Of a stretch of DNA of 64,000 nucleotides, positions 9,857 through 22,324 are shown piece by piece; position 1 is the stretch's first letter; every line of letters begins with the position of its first letter. This DNA comes from Plantago ovata (lineage: Eukaryota > Streptophyta > Magnoliopsida > Lamiales > Plantaginaceae), in contig CM051458.1 in NCBI GenBank assembly GCA_028274465.1, forward strand, positions 39,966,744 through 40,030,743. The letters run 5' to 3'. The translations under genes and the position numbers were made by a program. The notes under the pieces were generated by a model. That model ran no database searches. It worked only from the letters and a program-made list of their open reading frames with translations, and was not told the origin of the DNA.

Positions 9857-10993
9857 GTGCCCCCTAAACCCCATCTTCCCTTTCCCCAAAGGATAAAGGA
9901 AGCTAAGAAGGACATCCGAGACTCACCTATATATGGGATCCTATCAAAAGTAGAGGTGAACGTTCCCCTTCTGGAATTGATTCAAAATATTCCCGCTTAC
10001 ACGAAATTTTTCAAAGAAGTGAGGAGTAAGAAGAAGATTTTCCAGAAAGGGGATGTGGCTGAACTTGAAATGGTTAACTCGGTGCATGAGTTACCTTTGA
10101 AGCAAAAGGATCCCGGGAGTTTCATAATTAGTATCACCATGGGAAATGGCCGATCCACAAAAGCAATGCTTGATTTGGGGGCTAGCATTAATCTAATTCC
10201 ATACTCCATCTACAAGGCGTTGGGGTTGGGAAAAATCCAACCCACTAGCATGGTCGTTCAAATGGCTGATCGAAGTGTGAAACGCCCACTGGGGATAGTC
10301 GAGGATATTCTAGTGAAGGTGGATAGAATCATTGTGCCAACCGACTTTGTGGTGATGGAAACAGCAGACGAGGGTACAAGTTCGAGAAAGGAGCATATTG
10401 TGCTTTTGGGCAGACCCTTCATGGCTACCACCAACACATGTTTGGAGCTTCGAGGGAAAAAGATCACCATGGAGGTACTTGGAGACAAAGTTCAGATCGA
10501 GCAATACAAACAGGTATGTGAACCAGACTCTGAGGAAGCTATGATTGAAGAACTTAAATTTGTTGATTGTTATGAATCTGTCTCTTGTGATACTTATTCT
10601 GCTCATCAAGTTAGCGACCCTTTAGAAGCCGCTCTTACTATGAACCTTGAAGAGGGATTTTTCACCGAAGAAGTGTTAGCTATGACAGCCCTCCTAGATA
10701 ATGCACCCGAAATTCCTCTAGGAGAAGAAGTAGAAGAGTCTCTAGGAATAGATGAGGAAGAAGGAGTGATCCCTCCACCTAGTGAACCAACCCTTGAGCT
10801 TAAACCATTACCAAGTCATTTGAAATATGTCTTCCTAGGAGAGAATGAGTCTAAACCTGTAATCATATCTTCTAAGCTTGGTAAGGAGGAAGAGGCTAAG
10901 TTAGTGGAGGTGTTGGAAAGAAACACCGGAGCCATAGGATGGAGCATAGGTGACATCAAGGGTATAACCCGGTGCAATGTACCCACAAAATAG
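9857..10993 (+). CDS. Element C protease region (fossil)
   Basis: Encodes 378 residues with a retropepsin-like site [20 protein letters not shown] at about residues 104-123 and the downstream flap-side motif [19 protein letters not shown]. This is the usual Athila protease layout. The C-terminal third is an acidic linker leading to RT, ending in [13 protein letters not shown], which is conserved just before Athila RT. Confidence 0.85.
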   Translation: MPPKPHLPFPQRIKEAKKDIRDSPIYGILSKVEVNVPLLELIQNIPAYTKFFKEVRSKKKIFQKGDVAELEMVNSVHELPLKQKDPGSFIISITMGNGRSTKAMLDLGASINLIPYSIYKALGLGKIQPTSMVVQMADRSVKRPLGIVEDILVKVDRIIVPTDFVVMETADEGTSSRKEHIVLLGRPFMATTNTCLELRGKKITMEVLGDKVQIEQYKQVCEPDSEEAMIEELKFVDCYESVSCDTYSAHQVSDPLEAALTMNLEEGFFTEEVLAMTALLDNAPEIPLGEEVEESLGIDEEEGVIPPPSEPTLELKPLPSHLKYVFLGENESKPVIISSKLGKEEEAKLVEVLERNTGAIGWSIGDIKGITRCNVPTK

Positions 10994-13692
10994 CCTTAGA
11001 GGAAGATGCGAAACCTGTTAGGCAACCACAACGTAGGCTAAACCCAGCTATGCAAGAAGTTGTGAAGAAAGAGGTGCTTAAACTCCTAGATGCTAAGATG
11101 ATTTACCCAGCTCCCGATAGCAAATGGGTTAGCCCCGTCCATGTAGTCCCTAAGAAGTCGGGTATCACGGTCGAAGCAAATGATAAAGGGGAATTAGTAC
11201 CCGTTAGGAAAACAACGGGGTGGCGTATGTGCATCGATTATAGGAAATTGAATTCTGCCACAAAGAAAGATCATTTTCCTTTACCATTTATTGATGATAT
11301 GCTTAACCGCCTAGCTGGGCAAGAGTTCTATTGTTTCTTGGATGGTTTGTCAGGTTTCTACCAGATTCCTATAGCTCCCGAGGACCAAGAGAAGACCACC
11401 TTCACATGTCCTTTTGGCACTTTCGCATACCGGAGGATGCCCTTCGGATTGTGCAATGCTCCGGCCACTTTCCAACGTTGCATGCTCTCCGTCTTCTCCG
11501 ACATGGTCAATAAATTTGTTGAGGTATTTATGGATGATTTTTCCGTTTACGGTGATTCATTTGATGATTGTCTTGATAAACTTGATCGTGTCTTAAGGAG
11601 ATGTATTGAATGTAATCTTACTTTGAGTTGGGAAAAGAGTCACTATATGGTTAAAGAGGGAATTGTGTTGGGACATGCTATTTCTAAAAGAGGGATAGAG
11701 GTAGACAATGGGATGCTTGAAATCATTGAAAAGTTACCTCCACGTACTTGTGTGCGTGAATTGCAATCCTTCCTTGGGCATGTAGGCTTCCATAGGAGAT
11801 TTATCAAAGATTTCTCTAAGATAGCTAAGTGCTTGAGTAACTTGCTTGCTAAAGATGTTCCCTTCGAATTCACACAAGAATGTCTTGATGCTTTCCACAC
11901 ACTTAAGGAGAAACTCTTAACAGCCCCTATTGTAGTCTCTCCGTATTGGAAAATTTCTTTTGAAATTATGTGTGATGCTTCTGACTATGCTATGGGTGCT
12001 GTTCTTGGTCAAAAGGTTGATAACCGTTTCAGAGTGATTTACTATGCTATCAAGACCCTAGATGCTGCTCAGATTAATTATACTACCACTGAGAAAGAAT
12101 TCTTAGCGGTTATTTTTGCTCTAAGTAAATTCAAGTCCTATATTACTGGGTACAAAGTTTTTGTTCACACTGACCATGCAGCTCTCAAGCATTTGATTGC
12201 TAAGCGTGAAACCAAGCCGCGCTTGATGCGGTGGGTACTTCTTCTCCAAGAGTTCAAGGTGGAACTAATCGATAAAAGTGGCAAGGAAAACCTAGTGGCG
12301 GACCACTTGTCCCGGTTGCCAAACATTCCACAAGATGACACACCCGTCCCATATGATTTGCGCGATGATCAGTTGATGCGCATAGAGTTGGAAATATGGT
12401 ACGCCGATATCGTTAACTTCTTAGCCACAAATGTGATGCCAACCCATCTCTCAGGACCTGAACGGCGTTCACTTGTGAAGAATTATCGCCATTACATATG
12501 GGATGACCCGTACTTGTTCCGCAAGGGAGGAGATGAAGTCTTGCGGAGGTGTGTACCCGAGAAAGAGCAATTGTCGATACTGAGATTCTGCCATGAGTTA
12601 GAATGTGGAGGGCATTATAGCGGCCAAAAAACCGCTCGCAAGGTGCTTCAATCCGGGTTCTTTTGGCCCATCTTGTATGAAGATGCGCGCTCATTTGTGG
12701 CGCAATGTGACTCATGCCAACGGAGTGGCAACATTGGAAAGCAACAAGAGATGCCCCAGCAAAGTAACTTAGTTGTTGAGCCTTTTGATGTTTGGGGTAT
12801 AGACTTTATGGGACCATTCCCTAAGAGTAATGGGTACGAATATATCTTGGTTGCGGTCGACTATGTCACCAAATGGGTAGAGGCTGTTCCCACCCGGACT
12901 AATGATGCCAAGGTTGTACTCTCTTTTCTTCGTGATGTGATCTTCAATAGGTTTGGGACCCCGAGGTCCATTATCAGCGATGGGGGAACTCACTTTGTGA
13001 ACAAGGTCTTCACTAATCTCATGAAGAAGTACGGGGTCACACATTTCGTTGCTACTCCGTATCATCCTCAAACATCTGGCCAAGTAGAAGTGAGCAATCG
13101 GCAAATCAAGAAAATCTTGGAGCGGGTAGTCAAACCCTCGAGAAAGGATTGGTCCACCAAGTTGCCGGATGCACTATGGGCATATAGGACCTCGTTCAAA
13201 ACGGTGATTGGTACCACTCCCTACCGGCTTGTGTACGGGAAAGCTTGCCATCTACCCGTGGAGTTGGAGCATAGAGCACTTTGGGCCATCAAGCAATTGA
13301 ACCTTGATATGGAGAAAGCCGGTGAAGAGAGACTTTTGCAACTCACCGAGCTAGATGAGCTAAGATTGAAAGCCTTCGAGAGTGGTAAGATATACAAGGA
13401 ACGGGCAAAGAGGTATCATGATAGAGGCATCATTCGCAAGGATTTAGTCCCAGGACAAAAGGCACTCCTCTTCAACTCTCGGTTGCGACTTTTTCCCGGA
13501 AAACTCCGTTCTAGATGGGGCGGACCATTTGAAATTGTTCGAGTAGCACCCCATGGTGCTGTGGAACTCTTGGACAACCAAACCGGAGCTACCTTCAAGG
13601 TCAATTGCCAAAGAGTTAAGCCGTACCTAGAGCCTCTCGAGTCGACTCATGAAGTGGAGGTTGACTTGGTTGAGGTACCTTTTGTATCTTAG
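10972..13692 (+). CDS. Element C pol: RT, RNase H, integrase
   Basis: A single 906-residue open frame. [22 protein letters not shown] near residue 83 and the catalytic [11 protein letters not shown] near 185. RNase [16 protein letters not shown] near 327, [11 protein letters not shown] and ADHLSRLP. Integrase: an HHCC-type zinc region ending CDSCQRSGN near 580, then core acidic motifs [10 protein letters not shown] and ISDGGTHF. The C-terminal end carries the GPFEIVRV beta-strand motif. Length and order fit Athila. It overlaps the protease frame by 22 bases. Confidence 0.93.
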   Translation: MQCTHKIALEEDAKPVRQPQRRLNPAMQEVVKKEVLKLLDAKMIYPAPDSKWVSPVHVVPKKSGITVEANDKGELVPVRKTTGWRMCIDYRKLNSATKKDHFPLPFIDDMLNRLAGQEFYCFLDGLSGFYQIPIAPEDQEKTTFTCPFGTFAYRRMPFGLCNAPATFQRCMLSVFSDMVNKFVEVFMDDFSVYGDSFDDCLDKLDRVLRRCIECNLTLSWEKSHYMVKEGIVLGHAISKRGIEVDNGMLEIIEKLPPRTCVRELQSFLGHVGFHRRFIKDFSKIAKCLSNLLAKDVPFEFTQECLDAFHTLKEKLLTAPIVVSPYWKISFEIMCDASDYAMGAVLGQKVDNRFRVIYYAIKTLDAAQINYTTTEKEFLAVIFALSKFKSYITGYKVFVHTDHAALKHLIAKRETKPRLMRWVLLLQEFKVELIDKSGKENLVADHLSRLPNIPQDDTPVPYDLRDDQLMRIELEIWYADIVNFLATNVMPTHLSGPERRSLVKNYRHYIWDDPYLFRKGGDEVLRRCVPEKEQLSILRFCHELECGGHYSGQKTARKVLQSGFFWPILYEDARSFVAQCDSCQRSGNIGKQQEMPQQSNLVVEPFDVWGIDFMGPFPKSNGYEYILVAVDYVTKWVEAVPTRTNDAKVVLSFLRDVIFNRFGTPRSIISDGGTHFVNKVFTNLMKKYGVTHFVATPYHPQTSGQVEVSNRQIKKILERVVKPSRKDWSTKLPDALWAYRTSFKTVIGTTPYRLVYGKACHLPVELEHRALWAIKQLNLDMEKAGEERLLQLTELDELRLKAFESGKIYKERAKRYHDRGIIRKDLVPGQKALLFNSRLRLFPGKLRSRWGGPFEIVRVAPHGAVELLDNQTGATFKVNCQRVKPYLEPLESTHEVEVDLVEVPFVS

Positions 13693-15655
13693 TTCATTTC
13701 TCTAGTTTCTTGTACCCTTTATTTGCTTTTGTAGTTGTGGCCTGTGTGCCTTTTGTCGTGATTAGTTTAGTTTAGTTTTTGTCTTGGTGCCTTAGGTTAT
13801 TAAGAGAGGAAAAACATCGAAAATCTGGAAACAGGGCCAAGCGAAGCGCCTGGAAGGGCCAAGCGGTCCGCTTCAAATTCCAGGAAGTTTCACAACTTCC
13901 TGGCAATTCAAGCGGAGCGCCTGGAGCCTCCCAAGCGCTCCGCTTGGCCAAGCGAACCGCTTGGCTCCCGCCAAGCGGTCCGCTTGGACTCTGTACCCAG
14001 ATTTTCCTCGTTTTTCCATTCTTCTCACCTTTGCGCACCCGTTTTCACTTGTTTCTTGAGTCCTTTCAGGTACTACTCATATATAGGAGATTGGACACGA
14101 ACCTTATCTCAGGGAAGTGTACTTTCAATCCAATTTTTCCTTTTCTTTCAACTTTTCTTTGCTCGAGGACGAGCAAAAGTTTAGGTTTGGGGAGGGGGTA
14201 TTGGATTTTCAGTACTATATGCTTGTGTGGTTCATACATGCCTGATTTTACTCAAGTTCATGTGATTTGTCGTGTTTTTTCAAATTTTTGCATGCATATT
14301 ATCCTTAGATTAGTTGTTGCACGTTGTTGTGTGTGGAGTTTATTGCCAAGTCTTTTGAACTTTTTTATTGAGTAGACTAAGTGTTTATGACCATTGATCA
14401 TATGTTGCATCACTTTGCAAGTAGTTTGAGGCTTGTCTCGCTTGGTTTGTCACATTCGCTTGTGCACTAGTTAAGCTTAGTAGTCTCGACATCACCTTGA
14501 GTGGTGTTTCTTCTACTGCGGTTCACGATGGCCTTATGAAATGATGTATGTTAGAGTCTATGGTTGTAACCCGTGTAATTATGTACGTAAGAGGCGACAA
14601 GTTTTTCACCTCGATTCGAGATTGCCAAATGCCTAGGAAGGAGGTAGTGTGAGGTGTGCGATTCCTTGTATTAAACCTATTCTATCGAATAGGTTTGGGG
14701 AGGGGATTGCTTCGTTGATCTTGTCTTTCGTCTTTGAGTCATTGTAAAGTTTCCTTTTCTTTTTCCTTTGTTTTGTGTCCCAACCTATTCTTTCGAATAG
14801 GTTTGGGGAGGTGTCTTTGTAAAGAGTCTTTCCTTTTTCCTTTTCGTCTTTGTGCTCAAAACTATTCTCTCGAATAGGTTTGGGGAGGTGTTTTTGACAC
14901 ATAGTACTGCTGCTTGCCCCTATAAAAAAAAGAAAGAGAAAAAAAAAAGAAAAGAAAAAAAAAGAGAAAAGAAAAGAAGAAAATAAAAGAGAAAAGAAAA
15001 TAAAAAAAGGGGAAGAAAGAAAATAAAGAATAAGGCCCTAAAGCAAAAGAAGGGTCGTTGCAAGCCAAAGCAGTCTAGTAAAGTGTCAAGTGTCATGTAA
15101 ATATTTTGTTCTTGTGAAGTTATCGAGTTGTAAATTCTATCTTTTGTTTCATGTCGCCTTTGTCCAAGGCCTGTTCTTGACCACCCTCGTCTTGCTATTC
15201 AAGAAGTGGTTGAAAGAGGCTCATTCTCGAGAGTCTGGGTAGAATAGGGGAGTGTTATCTTTCTAAGGGAACCCTCCTTCATTTGATGAGAGCCAGTATT
15301 GGTTCGCCCTCTCTTGAGGAAAAGTCTCACTTGGTGAACAGAAGTAAGTCCTCGGTTTCATAGGCACGGGGCAATTGTAGTATGATAACATGCATCATTG
15401 TGTCGTCACTGACCAGGTCCATGTAGAAGATTGTTACGAGAGACTCCTTTGTTTAACCAAGTGCACATGAGAATGTGTATATTCGCAATCGAGGCATTCT
15501 TCAACCTACTTGCATGTCATGCACATATGGTCTTGTTCATAAGCATTTGGTAGATTCAATAGATTAGTTCATCTTACTTGGCATGAGACTCCTTTTGTGT
15601 TGCATTTAGGTTAGTTTGTTGCTTGAGGACAAGCAAGGGTTTGGTTTGGGGAATT
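13693..15655 (+). other. Element C 3' non-coding region with structured repeats
   Basis: No ORF resembling an envelope gene was recognised. It holds a CCAAGCGGTCCGCTTGG-type palindrome cluster (13835-13990) and three copies of a hairpin CCTATTCNNTCGAATAGG followed by TTTGGGGAGG (14674-14702, 14782-14812, 14858-14888). There is a long purine tract of A and G (14926-15030), and the true polypurine tract TTTGGTTTGGGGAA just before the right LTR at 15656. Confidence 0.8.
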
Positions 15656-16629
15656 TGATGAACGTATTTTTTACGCGTTCATCTTGTCTTTTTCACCTTC
15701 TTTTGCTATCTTCTAGCCTTGCTTTTTGGTTAGTTTTGTAGAATTGTGTCACGTTTTATGTTTTCTGCATTTTCAGGCACTTAGGTACGAAACGGTGTTT
15801 TTGGAGCTAAAAACGAGCTTTTTTGATGGAAAAGACGGCCCCGTTGAAGTTCCCCAATCTCCGTGGCTTGTTCGTAAGTGTTTGAGCATCAATAAGCATC
15901 GAGAAGGATGAGTCCAAGGCACCCGAGGGCCATGCGAGGGCAAAAAGATTGAGTTTGAAGACAAAAATCTGCCCAGGAGCCAAGCTAAGCGCCTGGAACT
16001 AGTGAAGCGCTTCGCTTCAATTTCCAGAGCTTGGGCACAGAAGCCAAGCGAAGCGCTTGGAGTGCCCGAAGCGCTTCGCTTGCCAAGCGGTCCGCTTGGC
16101 TCCTCCAAGCGGTCCGCTTGGCAGCGGTTACGTTTCGGATTTTCCTTCTTAGATCTGATCTTTGATCATTTTTTTATATCTTTTGAACTGTAACTTCGTT
16201 TTGGAGAGCTCCTAAGCCCCAAAACTCAGGGAATATTCAGATTTCTTTGTATTTTAGCTTGGGATTCAAGGTTTTGATTGAGGATTCATCCTTTGTAATC
16301 ATCTACGGAGAGGTTTTCTTTGATTCCCACCGATTAGTGACAGCTTTGGTGGTAACTTGTATCACTCTCTTGTCTTGTAGTTTGATATGATGTATTCCAA
16401 TTATTATTCATATGAATTGATGTCTATGTTGATGAATATGAGTAGCTAAATTTTTTGTGTTGGTGGTAGAATGTAGAATATGCATGCAATGGGTTATGTT
16501 TATGCTTACATGAGATTGTGATTCAATCTTGCTGCAAATCCCTTCATATGATTCTTAGTTGCCTATAAAATATATTCGAATTGAGTATAGTGACAAACTC
16601 TTGGTCAATGAAAGCTATAGGATTGTATG
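15656..16629 (+). repeat. Element C right LTR copy
   Basis: Starts TGATGAACGTATTTTTTACG and aligns with the first part of the 5' LTR (6747 onward) with about twelve substitutions and several small length differences, including one extra palindrome unit near 16105. It abuts the inner part of element B's left LTR. Confidence 0.88.
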
Positions 16630-17103
16630 GGAGTGTCCGGTGGTTACTTCCATTGTTCGATAAAGCTTCTTCGAACAACTATGCGCAGTTATGGGAACGT
16701 TTCTCGATTGTCCAACAATCCGTTCCGTGGCCGTGGGATCGGCTCACACTCGCTCCAACAAGTATAACCTCCACGCATACTAGTCTTGTCTGGTTCATTC
16801 AGACCCCCACATCCGAGATGAACCTCGACTACGGAGAGTTTGGGATAGATGATAACTCACATAGCTCCCACTATCTGTGTGATCGGTCATCTATCCGAGA
16901 GGACATGTTTAATATCAATACAGAGAGTAATAAAGATATGACATGCTGCAACCTGGTGTAATATAAATATGAAAGCGATACTCAATAGTAAAAAGCAACA
17001 AACATATGTTATATTATGTTGACCTGTGTAATAGTACATATATGCCCTCTATAAGGGCACCATGCCCTTAGTAAGGACTGTCTATAGGACATATACACTA
17101 TCA
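16630..17103 (-). repeat. Element B left (3') LTR, inner part
   Basis: Aligns with the last portion of the other family LTRs (24364-24837 and 49290-49765), ending ATATACACTATCA. It is followed at once by the element's polypurine tract. Confidence 0.9.
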
Positions 17104-17117
17104 ATCTCCCACGTGGA
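17104..17117 (-). other. Element B polypurine tract
   Basis: On the minus strand the bases read CCACGTGGGAGAT immediately before the LTR, the position and purine-rich composition expected of the plus-strand primer of a copia element. Element D has AAGTGGGAGAT at the same place. Confidence 0.8.
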
Positions 17118-17691
17118 CTAGAGCCAGTCACCTTTATGCCTAATGCCCAGATTAGCATAATGTCTTAAGTGGACTTCCACTGATAAGACCCTTGTGAAAG
17201 GATCTGCCACGTTGTCCGTGGTAGAGACACGTTCTATACTAACTTCTCCTCTATCTATAATCTCACGTATAACGTGATATTTTCTAAGTACATGTTTGTT
17301 CTTGTTTGTAGATCTAGGCTCCCTAGCTTGAGCGACGGCGCCCGTATTGTCAGAATAAATCGTTATTGGACTGAGAGCTCTTCCAACAGACAACTCCTCC
17401 GTTCAATTTGAATACGTATCATGTCTGTGACTTAAAGTCATCAGGATCTGATTCAAATCCAGCTTCGACATACCCAGACATCTTTAATTCTGGTTCTCCA
17501 CCAAACACCAAGAACATCTCTTTAGTCCGTCTAAGGTACTTAAGAATGTTCTTCACAGCAGTACAGTGAGGTACTCCTGGATTCTGTTGGTGCCGACAAG
17601 TGACACTAAGCGCATATGCCACATCGGGCCTTGTGCAATTCATTGCATACATTATAGACCCTACTGCCGAAGCATAGGGAACACGACTCAT
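17118..17691 (-). CDS. Element B RNase H region (fossil)
   Basis: Minus-strand coding for the copia RNase H and its lead-in: VPYASAVGSIMYAMNCTRPD and VAYALSVTCRHQQNPG (17419-17691), then NTGAVAQAREPRSTNKNKHV and the C-terminal block TTDNVADPFT (17118-17393). Compared with element D the region looks broken. Confidence 0.85.
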
Positions 17692-17773
17692 TGCATTTCT
17701 TTCTTCATCAGTTTTCGGACCATCCTTAACTGATAAGACAATCTCATGCCTAGCTGGGAGAAAGCCTCTCTTG

Positions 17774-18370
17774 TCAGTCGTCCATCTTATAACGGTTCAG
17801 TATTTTGTCGATGTAGGTGGACTGTGTCATTCCCAACATCCTCTTGGATCTATCTCTAAAGATCTTGATCCCTAGGATGTAGTTCACTTCACCCAAGTCC
17901 TTCATCGAGAAGGTACTTGATAACCAAACTTTAGTCTCTTCTAGCATAGAGACATTGTTTCCCATGATCAAAATGTCATCTACATAAATGATCATGAAAA
18001 CAACTCCTTCGTCGCTGTGTCTCGCGTAGACACAGGGATCTTCCTTGCTTCTGATGAAGTCAAACGATTTGACAGCTTCATCAAAGCGGATATTCCAGCT
18101 CCTTGACGCTTGCTTTAGCCCATAGATGGATCTTTGTAATTTGCATACAGCAGTTGGCCTGGTTTTACTAACAAAACCTTCCGGCTGTACCATATAGACC
18201 TCTTCCTCAAGGTTGCCATTGAGGAAGGCTGTCTTTACATCCATCTGCCAGATTTCATAATCATAGTAGGCAGCTATCGCAAGTAGAATTCGAATGGACT
18301 TCAATTTTGCTACCGGTGAAAAGGTTTCATCGTAATCGATGCCATACCTTTGCGTGTAGCCTTTCACCAC
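17774..18370 (-). CDS. Element B reverse transcriptase (fossil)
   Basis: 198 residues of copia RT: GIDYDETFSPVAKLKSIRIL at the start, QMDVKTAFLNGNLEEEVYM, CKLQRSIYGLKQASRSWN, and the catalytic FMIIYVDDILIMGN near residue 128. It corresponds residue by residue to D's RT at 50088-51149. Confidence 0.92.
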   Translation of the reverse strand: MVKGYTQRYGIDYDETFSPVAKLKSIRILLAIAAYYDYEIWQMDVKTAFLNGNLEEEVYMVQPEGFVSKTRPTAVCKLQRSIYGLKQASRSWNIRFDEAVKSFDFIRSKEDPCVYARHSDEGVVFMIIYVDDILIMGNNVSMLEETKVWLSSTFSMKDLGEVNYILGIKIFRDRSKRMLGMTQSTYIDKILNRYKMDD

Positions 18371-18446
18371 AAGCCTAGATTTTTGCGTTTGTACCTTGCC
18401 ATCAGCATCTGTCTTTCGTTTAAAGACCCATTTGCACCCAATTGGT

Positions 18447-21140
18447 CTAACCCCCTTGGGGCAAATCTACCAAGTTCCAAACTTGATTCTGGTACATTGA
18501 ATCCATTTCTAATTCCATGGCCTCTTGCCATTTGTCTGAGTCAATATCAATTATTGCCTCTTTGTAGGTCTCGGGATCTTCCCGATCTGATAAACCGACA
18601 TCAAGTTCACTGATGTCTTCTATCATAAGGCTTTGCTTATGAGGTCCTCTTAGGATCCTCTTCGACCTACGGAGCTCGACTTGTTCTGGTGCTTTTCTTT
18701 TCTGGCTTCGTGTAACACGAACATTATCAGTGGGTACTGATGCAGCTGGTCGCTGGGCGCGACCCTGTTCCCTTGTGGGAGGCTGCTCTTGTGCAACTTG
18801 TTGCACAGGTTGGTTGACAATGGTTTCTATTGGTGTGGTTTCAACTGTTGATCTAATCACAGGACTCCCACTGACTATGACATGCCTAGCAAGTGTCATA
18901 TCATCACCCATGTCTGCTTCGAAAGCTCCCACTGAACTTGAGTCCAAATCAGAAGATTTAGAGACCTCATGTTCGCGCGTGTCAAAGTCTTGAATTTCTT
19001 CAAGTTCTATCATGTCATCTAACCTCTCTTCTTCGAGGTATTCAGCTTCTAAAAACTTCACGTTTCTAGACACGATCACCTTGTGATCTTCAGCATGATA
19101 GAATTCATAGCCTCTCGTCTGACGAGGATAGCCTATGAAATATACTTTGATACCCTTGGCATCTAACTTATCAGTGAGCATCAGTTTGACTATCGCAGGA
19201 CAGCCCCAAGGTCTAAGATAGCCTAGTGAAGGCTTCTTTCCCTTCCATAACTCGTAAGGAGTTTTCTCCACTGATTTAGATGGTACACGGTTCAGAATGT
19301 AGATTGCAGTTTGTAGTGCATATCCCCACAGATACTTTGGAAGATTCGAGAATCCAATCATTGATCTTACCGTGTCTAACAGGGTTCGATTCCTCCTCTC
19401 AGACACACCATTTAACTGAGGTGTTCCAGGAGGAGTCCATTGCGATTGAATTCCATTTTCCTTCAAGTAATCGATAAATTCTTCACTAAGGTATTCACCT
19501 CCTCGATCTGATCGAAGAATGACTATCCTTAGGTTCAATTCATTCTCGACCTCATTCCTAAACTCCTTGAATTTCCCAAAGGTCTCGGATTTATTCTTCA
19601 TAAGATAAATATATCCATATCTTGAGAAATCGTCAGTAAAGGTAACGAAGTAAGGATAACCCCCACGCGCATGGACTTTAAACGGTCCACATACATCGGT
19701 ATGTATGAGCTCTAAGCAGCGAGTGGCACGAACACCTTGTCCAACAAAAGGTTTGTTCGTCATCTTACCCTTGACACAAGATTCACATGTACCATATGAT
19801 TCATAATCAAATGGTTCTAAGTAGTCCAACTTCCTTAGTCTTTGAATCCGTGTTTCATTGATATGGCCTAGCCGACAATGCCATAGGTAAGATGGATTAT
19901 TCTTCTTACTTGAAGACGGTTGTTTGTTATGTATTTGAAATAAAGGTAGACTACTTTGCAATATGTATAAACCATTCACCAAGCGAGCTTTTCCATAATA
20001 CTGATCATTTAATGAAAAATAACAAGTATTATTCGCAAATCGAAAGGAAAAACCCATATTGTCTAACAATGGAATGGAAATAATATTTCTGACAATGGAT
20101 GGAACAAAATAAACATTATCAAGTTCTAAACATTGTCCCGAAGGTAAATCTATCTTGCTGCGTCCAGCGCGTTTGGCTTCAACTGGATTACCGTTCCCAA
20201 CATGCAAATCGATTTCACCTTGCTTGACTAGCCTGTGATCAATTAGCCCCTGCACATTATTACAAATGTGTGAGCCACAGGCTGTATCTAATACCCAACC
20301 ATTGGAGTCAAAAGTAGTCATGTTCATTTCAATAACAAATATACCTGAGCCAAAAGCCGGTGGCTTCTCAGCTTGATCTGCCCTAAGCTTAGGGCAATCT
20401 TTCTTCCAGTGGCCCTTGAGCTTGCAATAAAGACAAATCTCGATCCTAAGTCGAAATTCAGCCATCCTACGATAGCGCCCATTCTTGCCACCCCTCTTCC
20501 TTTTGGGTCTACGATTGACCCTTGGGAATCTGTTGGCAATGGGTCTCTCAGCAATCAACTCTGTTGCTATCCCAACATTGGGATTGTGAATAGATTGCAA
20601 CAATCTTTGCACGATCAAGATAATGAAAGCCCTAGCTTCTAGCTCTAAGCCATATCCAACAAGTTGTAAGAGAAAGTCAACCAACGACTTAACTTGTTCA
20701 GACGACAGCTCTTCTGTCCCAAGCCTTTTGATAAGCATGATCTTGATAGCTTCGAACCTTTCACACATCCGTGGAGCATCCAAGAATGAGGAGAGATATT
20801 TCACAATCTCATATGGTTCCTTGTCTCGACATGGTCCAACCATATTGTCAGACATAGCATTCAGCAACAAGTTCTTTACAAACTTGGCCCTTTCCACTTC
20901 CAATTCATAATAGCAATCATAAGTTGCCGTAGTGAATTCAGTGGGAGGTGGAGGTATAGGTTCGTCCAAGACGTACTCAACCTCATTGTACCATAGCACC
21001 TTTCGTACCTCATGGATCCAATGCACGTAGTTTGGTCCTGTTAGCTTTTGCAACTCCAAGTTGGCAACAAGCTCGGAGGACGGTATAGCCATTTCTAATA
21101 TCCTAAGGAGAAATAATATAGAACGAAAATAATAAATCAA
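18447..21140 (-). CDS. Element B gag, protease and integrase polyprotein (fossil)
   Basis: An 897-residue open frame. Gag occupies about residues 20-250 with [18 protein letters not shown] and a CCHC knuckle [14 protein letters not shown] at 236-249. A copia protease site is at about 283 ([10 protein letters not shown]). Integrase begins at about 415 with the zinc region HCRLGH...CESC and continues through HTDVCGPF (about 480), [13 protein letters not shown] (about 543) and [17 protein letters not shown]. The final part ([20 protein letters not shown] onward) is the integrase-RT linker. The likely gag start is the Met at about residue 17. The lineage call (Angela-like) is tentative. Confidence 0.92.
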   Translation of the reverse strand: MIYYFRSILFLLRILEMAIPSSELVANLELQKLTGPNYVHWIHEVRKVLWYNEVEYVLDEPIPPPPTEFTTATYDCYYELEVERAKFVKNLLLNAMSDNMVGPCRDKEPYEIVKYLSSFLDAPRMCERFEAIKIMLIKRLGTEELSSEQVKSLVDFLLQLVGYGLELEARAFIILIVQRLLQSIHNPNVGIATELIAERPIANRFPRVNRRPKRKRGGKNGRYRRMAEFRLRIEICLYCKLKGHWKKDCPKLRADQAEKPPAFGSGIFVIEMNMTTFDSNGWVLDTACGSHICNNVQGLIDHRLVKQGEIDLHVGNGNPVEAKRAGRSKIDLPSGQCLELDNVYFVPSIVRNIISIPLLDNMGFSFRFANNTCYFSLNDQYYGKARLVNGLYILQSSLPLFQIHNKQPSSSKKNNPSYLWHCRLGHINETRIQRLRKLDYLEPFDYESYGTCESCVKGKMTNKPFVGQGVRATRCLELIHTDVCGPFKVHARGGYPYFVTFTDDFSRYGYIYLMKNKSETFGKFKEFRNEVENELNLRIVILRSDRGGEYLSEEFIDYLKENGIQSQWTPPGTPQLNGVSERRNRTLLDTVRSMIGFSNLPKYLWGYALQTAIYILNRVPSKSVEKTPYELWKGKKPSLGYLRPWGCPAIVKLMLTDKLDAKGIKVYFIGYPRQTRGYEFYHAEDHKVIVSRNVKFLEAEYLEEERLDDMIELEEIQDFDTREHEVSKSSDLDSSSVGAFEADMGDDMTLARHVIVSGSPVIRSTVETTPIETIVNQPVQQVAQEQPPTREQGRAQRPAASVPTDNVRVTRSQKRKAPEQVELRRSKRILRGPHKQSLMIEDISELDVGLSDREDPETYKEAIIDIDSDKWQEAMELEMDSMYQNQVWNLVDLPQGG

Positions 21141-21659
21141 CTATTGAAATATTATTTCTAAATACACAGTCAACATAACTAAACAACAAGGTCCTTTAGC
21201 TGTTTAGCTCCCACTATTTTCACATATGCTTGCCCCCACAACAAACATACGGGTGATGTCCAACAAGTTACCGTAGTGGCCAAGATCCAAATCCATACTA
21301 TGCTATACTCCAACGGGGCTGGTCGCATAGCATAATATGACTGGTAGGACTAGTAAGACTATCCAATTTCGTCACGCAACTCTTGGTTGTTAAATCTAAT
21401 TTAACCCGATGCCCTACATACTGTACCTATCGAGGTCGCTAGATACAATATGCAGTAAGTCATAACCATAGGCTTACTCTAATCTGACGATTACTGCGAG
21501 TCTGTAAGACGAGGTCGCCAATACAAGAAAACGCAATGAAAGTTCAGAATTAAAGCACCCTATGGAAAGCATCTCAGAAATACATACATATATATATTTC
21601 TGTACTTATATTGTTTTGGGGCTTGTAGCTTGAGGGTTGTTATCAGTCATCTACAAACA

Positions 21660-21815
21660 AATAAGGGCGCCGCCTACCCATCATGCATGAACGGTCTACA
21701 CGTAATGGATGTCGCCTATCCATTCTAGTTCTAAACGCGGTCAAGCACATAATGGGTGCCGCCTACCCATACATAAATATGTGGTCCGACATATAAGAGG
21801 GCGCCGCCTACCCTC
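21660..21815 (-). repeat. GCCGCCTACCC repeats in element B leader
   Basis: Four spaced copies of a GGGYGCCGCCTACCCAT-like motif (one as GGATGTCGCCTATCCAT) lie in the untranslated leader between primer site and gag. Element D has the same four units at 54505-54660, so the array is conserved in the family. Confidence 0.8.
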
Positions 21816-22324
21816 GCATGCATAGCGGTCGAACGGAATGTAAAATACATGGTATTTAACATGCATCGTCAAACAATAGCATATCGAGCATATGAAAACA
21901 AGTAGTAGCCTATGTGGATGACAAATGACTTCAAAATTTCATTATGAAAACTATAATCCCATACTTATAATCTCTATGAAATAATTGAAAATTTGGACTA
22001 GATTGAATAATCGAAAATTCTATTGACCAAGTAGCAATTTTCGAAAACCCGAAGGACTTAATTGTAATTTTAAAAATCTTGGAGGTGTTAAATCAAAAAT
22101 TCAAAAGTAGAAGGACTAATTTGTAATAAACAATAAATTGATAAATTACAAATAAGCCCTTTAACTTTATACTAATTAAATTTAACCCCTCTAGTTTAAA
22201 ACAATTACAATTAAATCATATTTATATTCCAAATATAAAATTCAATCCTCAAAACTTTCAAAAATTCGATTTTGGGTCCAACCCGAAAATATATTTTTTT
22301 TTTTTTACTTTTTTTTTTAAAAAA

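Larger units (their letters stand above)
6747..16629 (+). mobile_element. Element C: Athila-type Ty3/gypsy retrotransposon nested in B
   Basis: Sense-oriented gypsy element with a 1,389-base 5' LTR (6747-8135), the Athila/Tat-type primer site TGGCGCCGTTGCCGGGGA, and gag, protease and a long pol frame. A non-coding 3' region of about 2 kb follows, then a polypurine tract and a right LTR copy covering 974 bases (15656-16629). The pol sequence ([32 protein letters not shown]) is typical of Athila. No envelope-like ORF is recognised. The LTR copies differ by about 1.2 per cent in substitutions over their shared 960 bases. It looks broken in a few places, though pol is open throughout. Confidence 0.93.

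Noticed and set aside
13772-14375. Plus-strand 198-residue and minus-strand 88-residue frames after Athila pol, considered as an envelope-like gene
   Set aside because: Both are driven by the AGCG/CGCT palindromes. There is no signal peptide, transmembrane pattern or similarity to known Athila envelope-like ORFs that I can see.
14926-15030. Purine tract considered as a G-quadruplex or coding repeat
   Set aside because: Mostly A with single G residues, so no G-runs. The 68-residue Phe-rich frame opposite it is a composition artefact.
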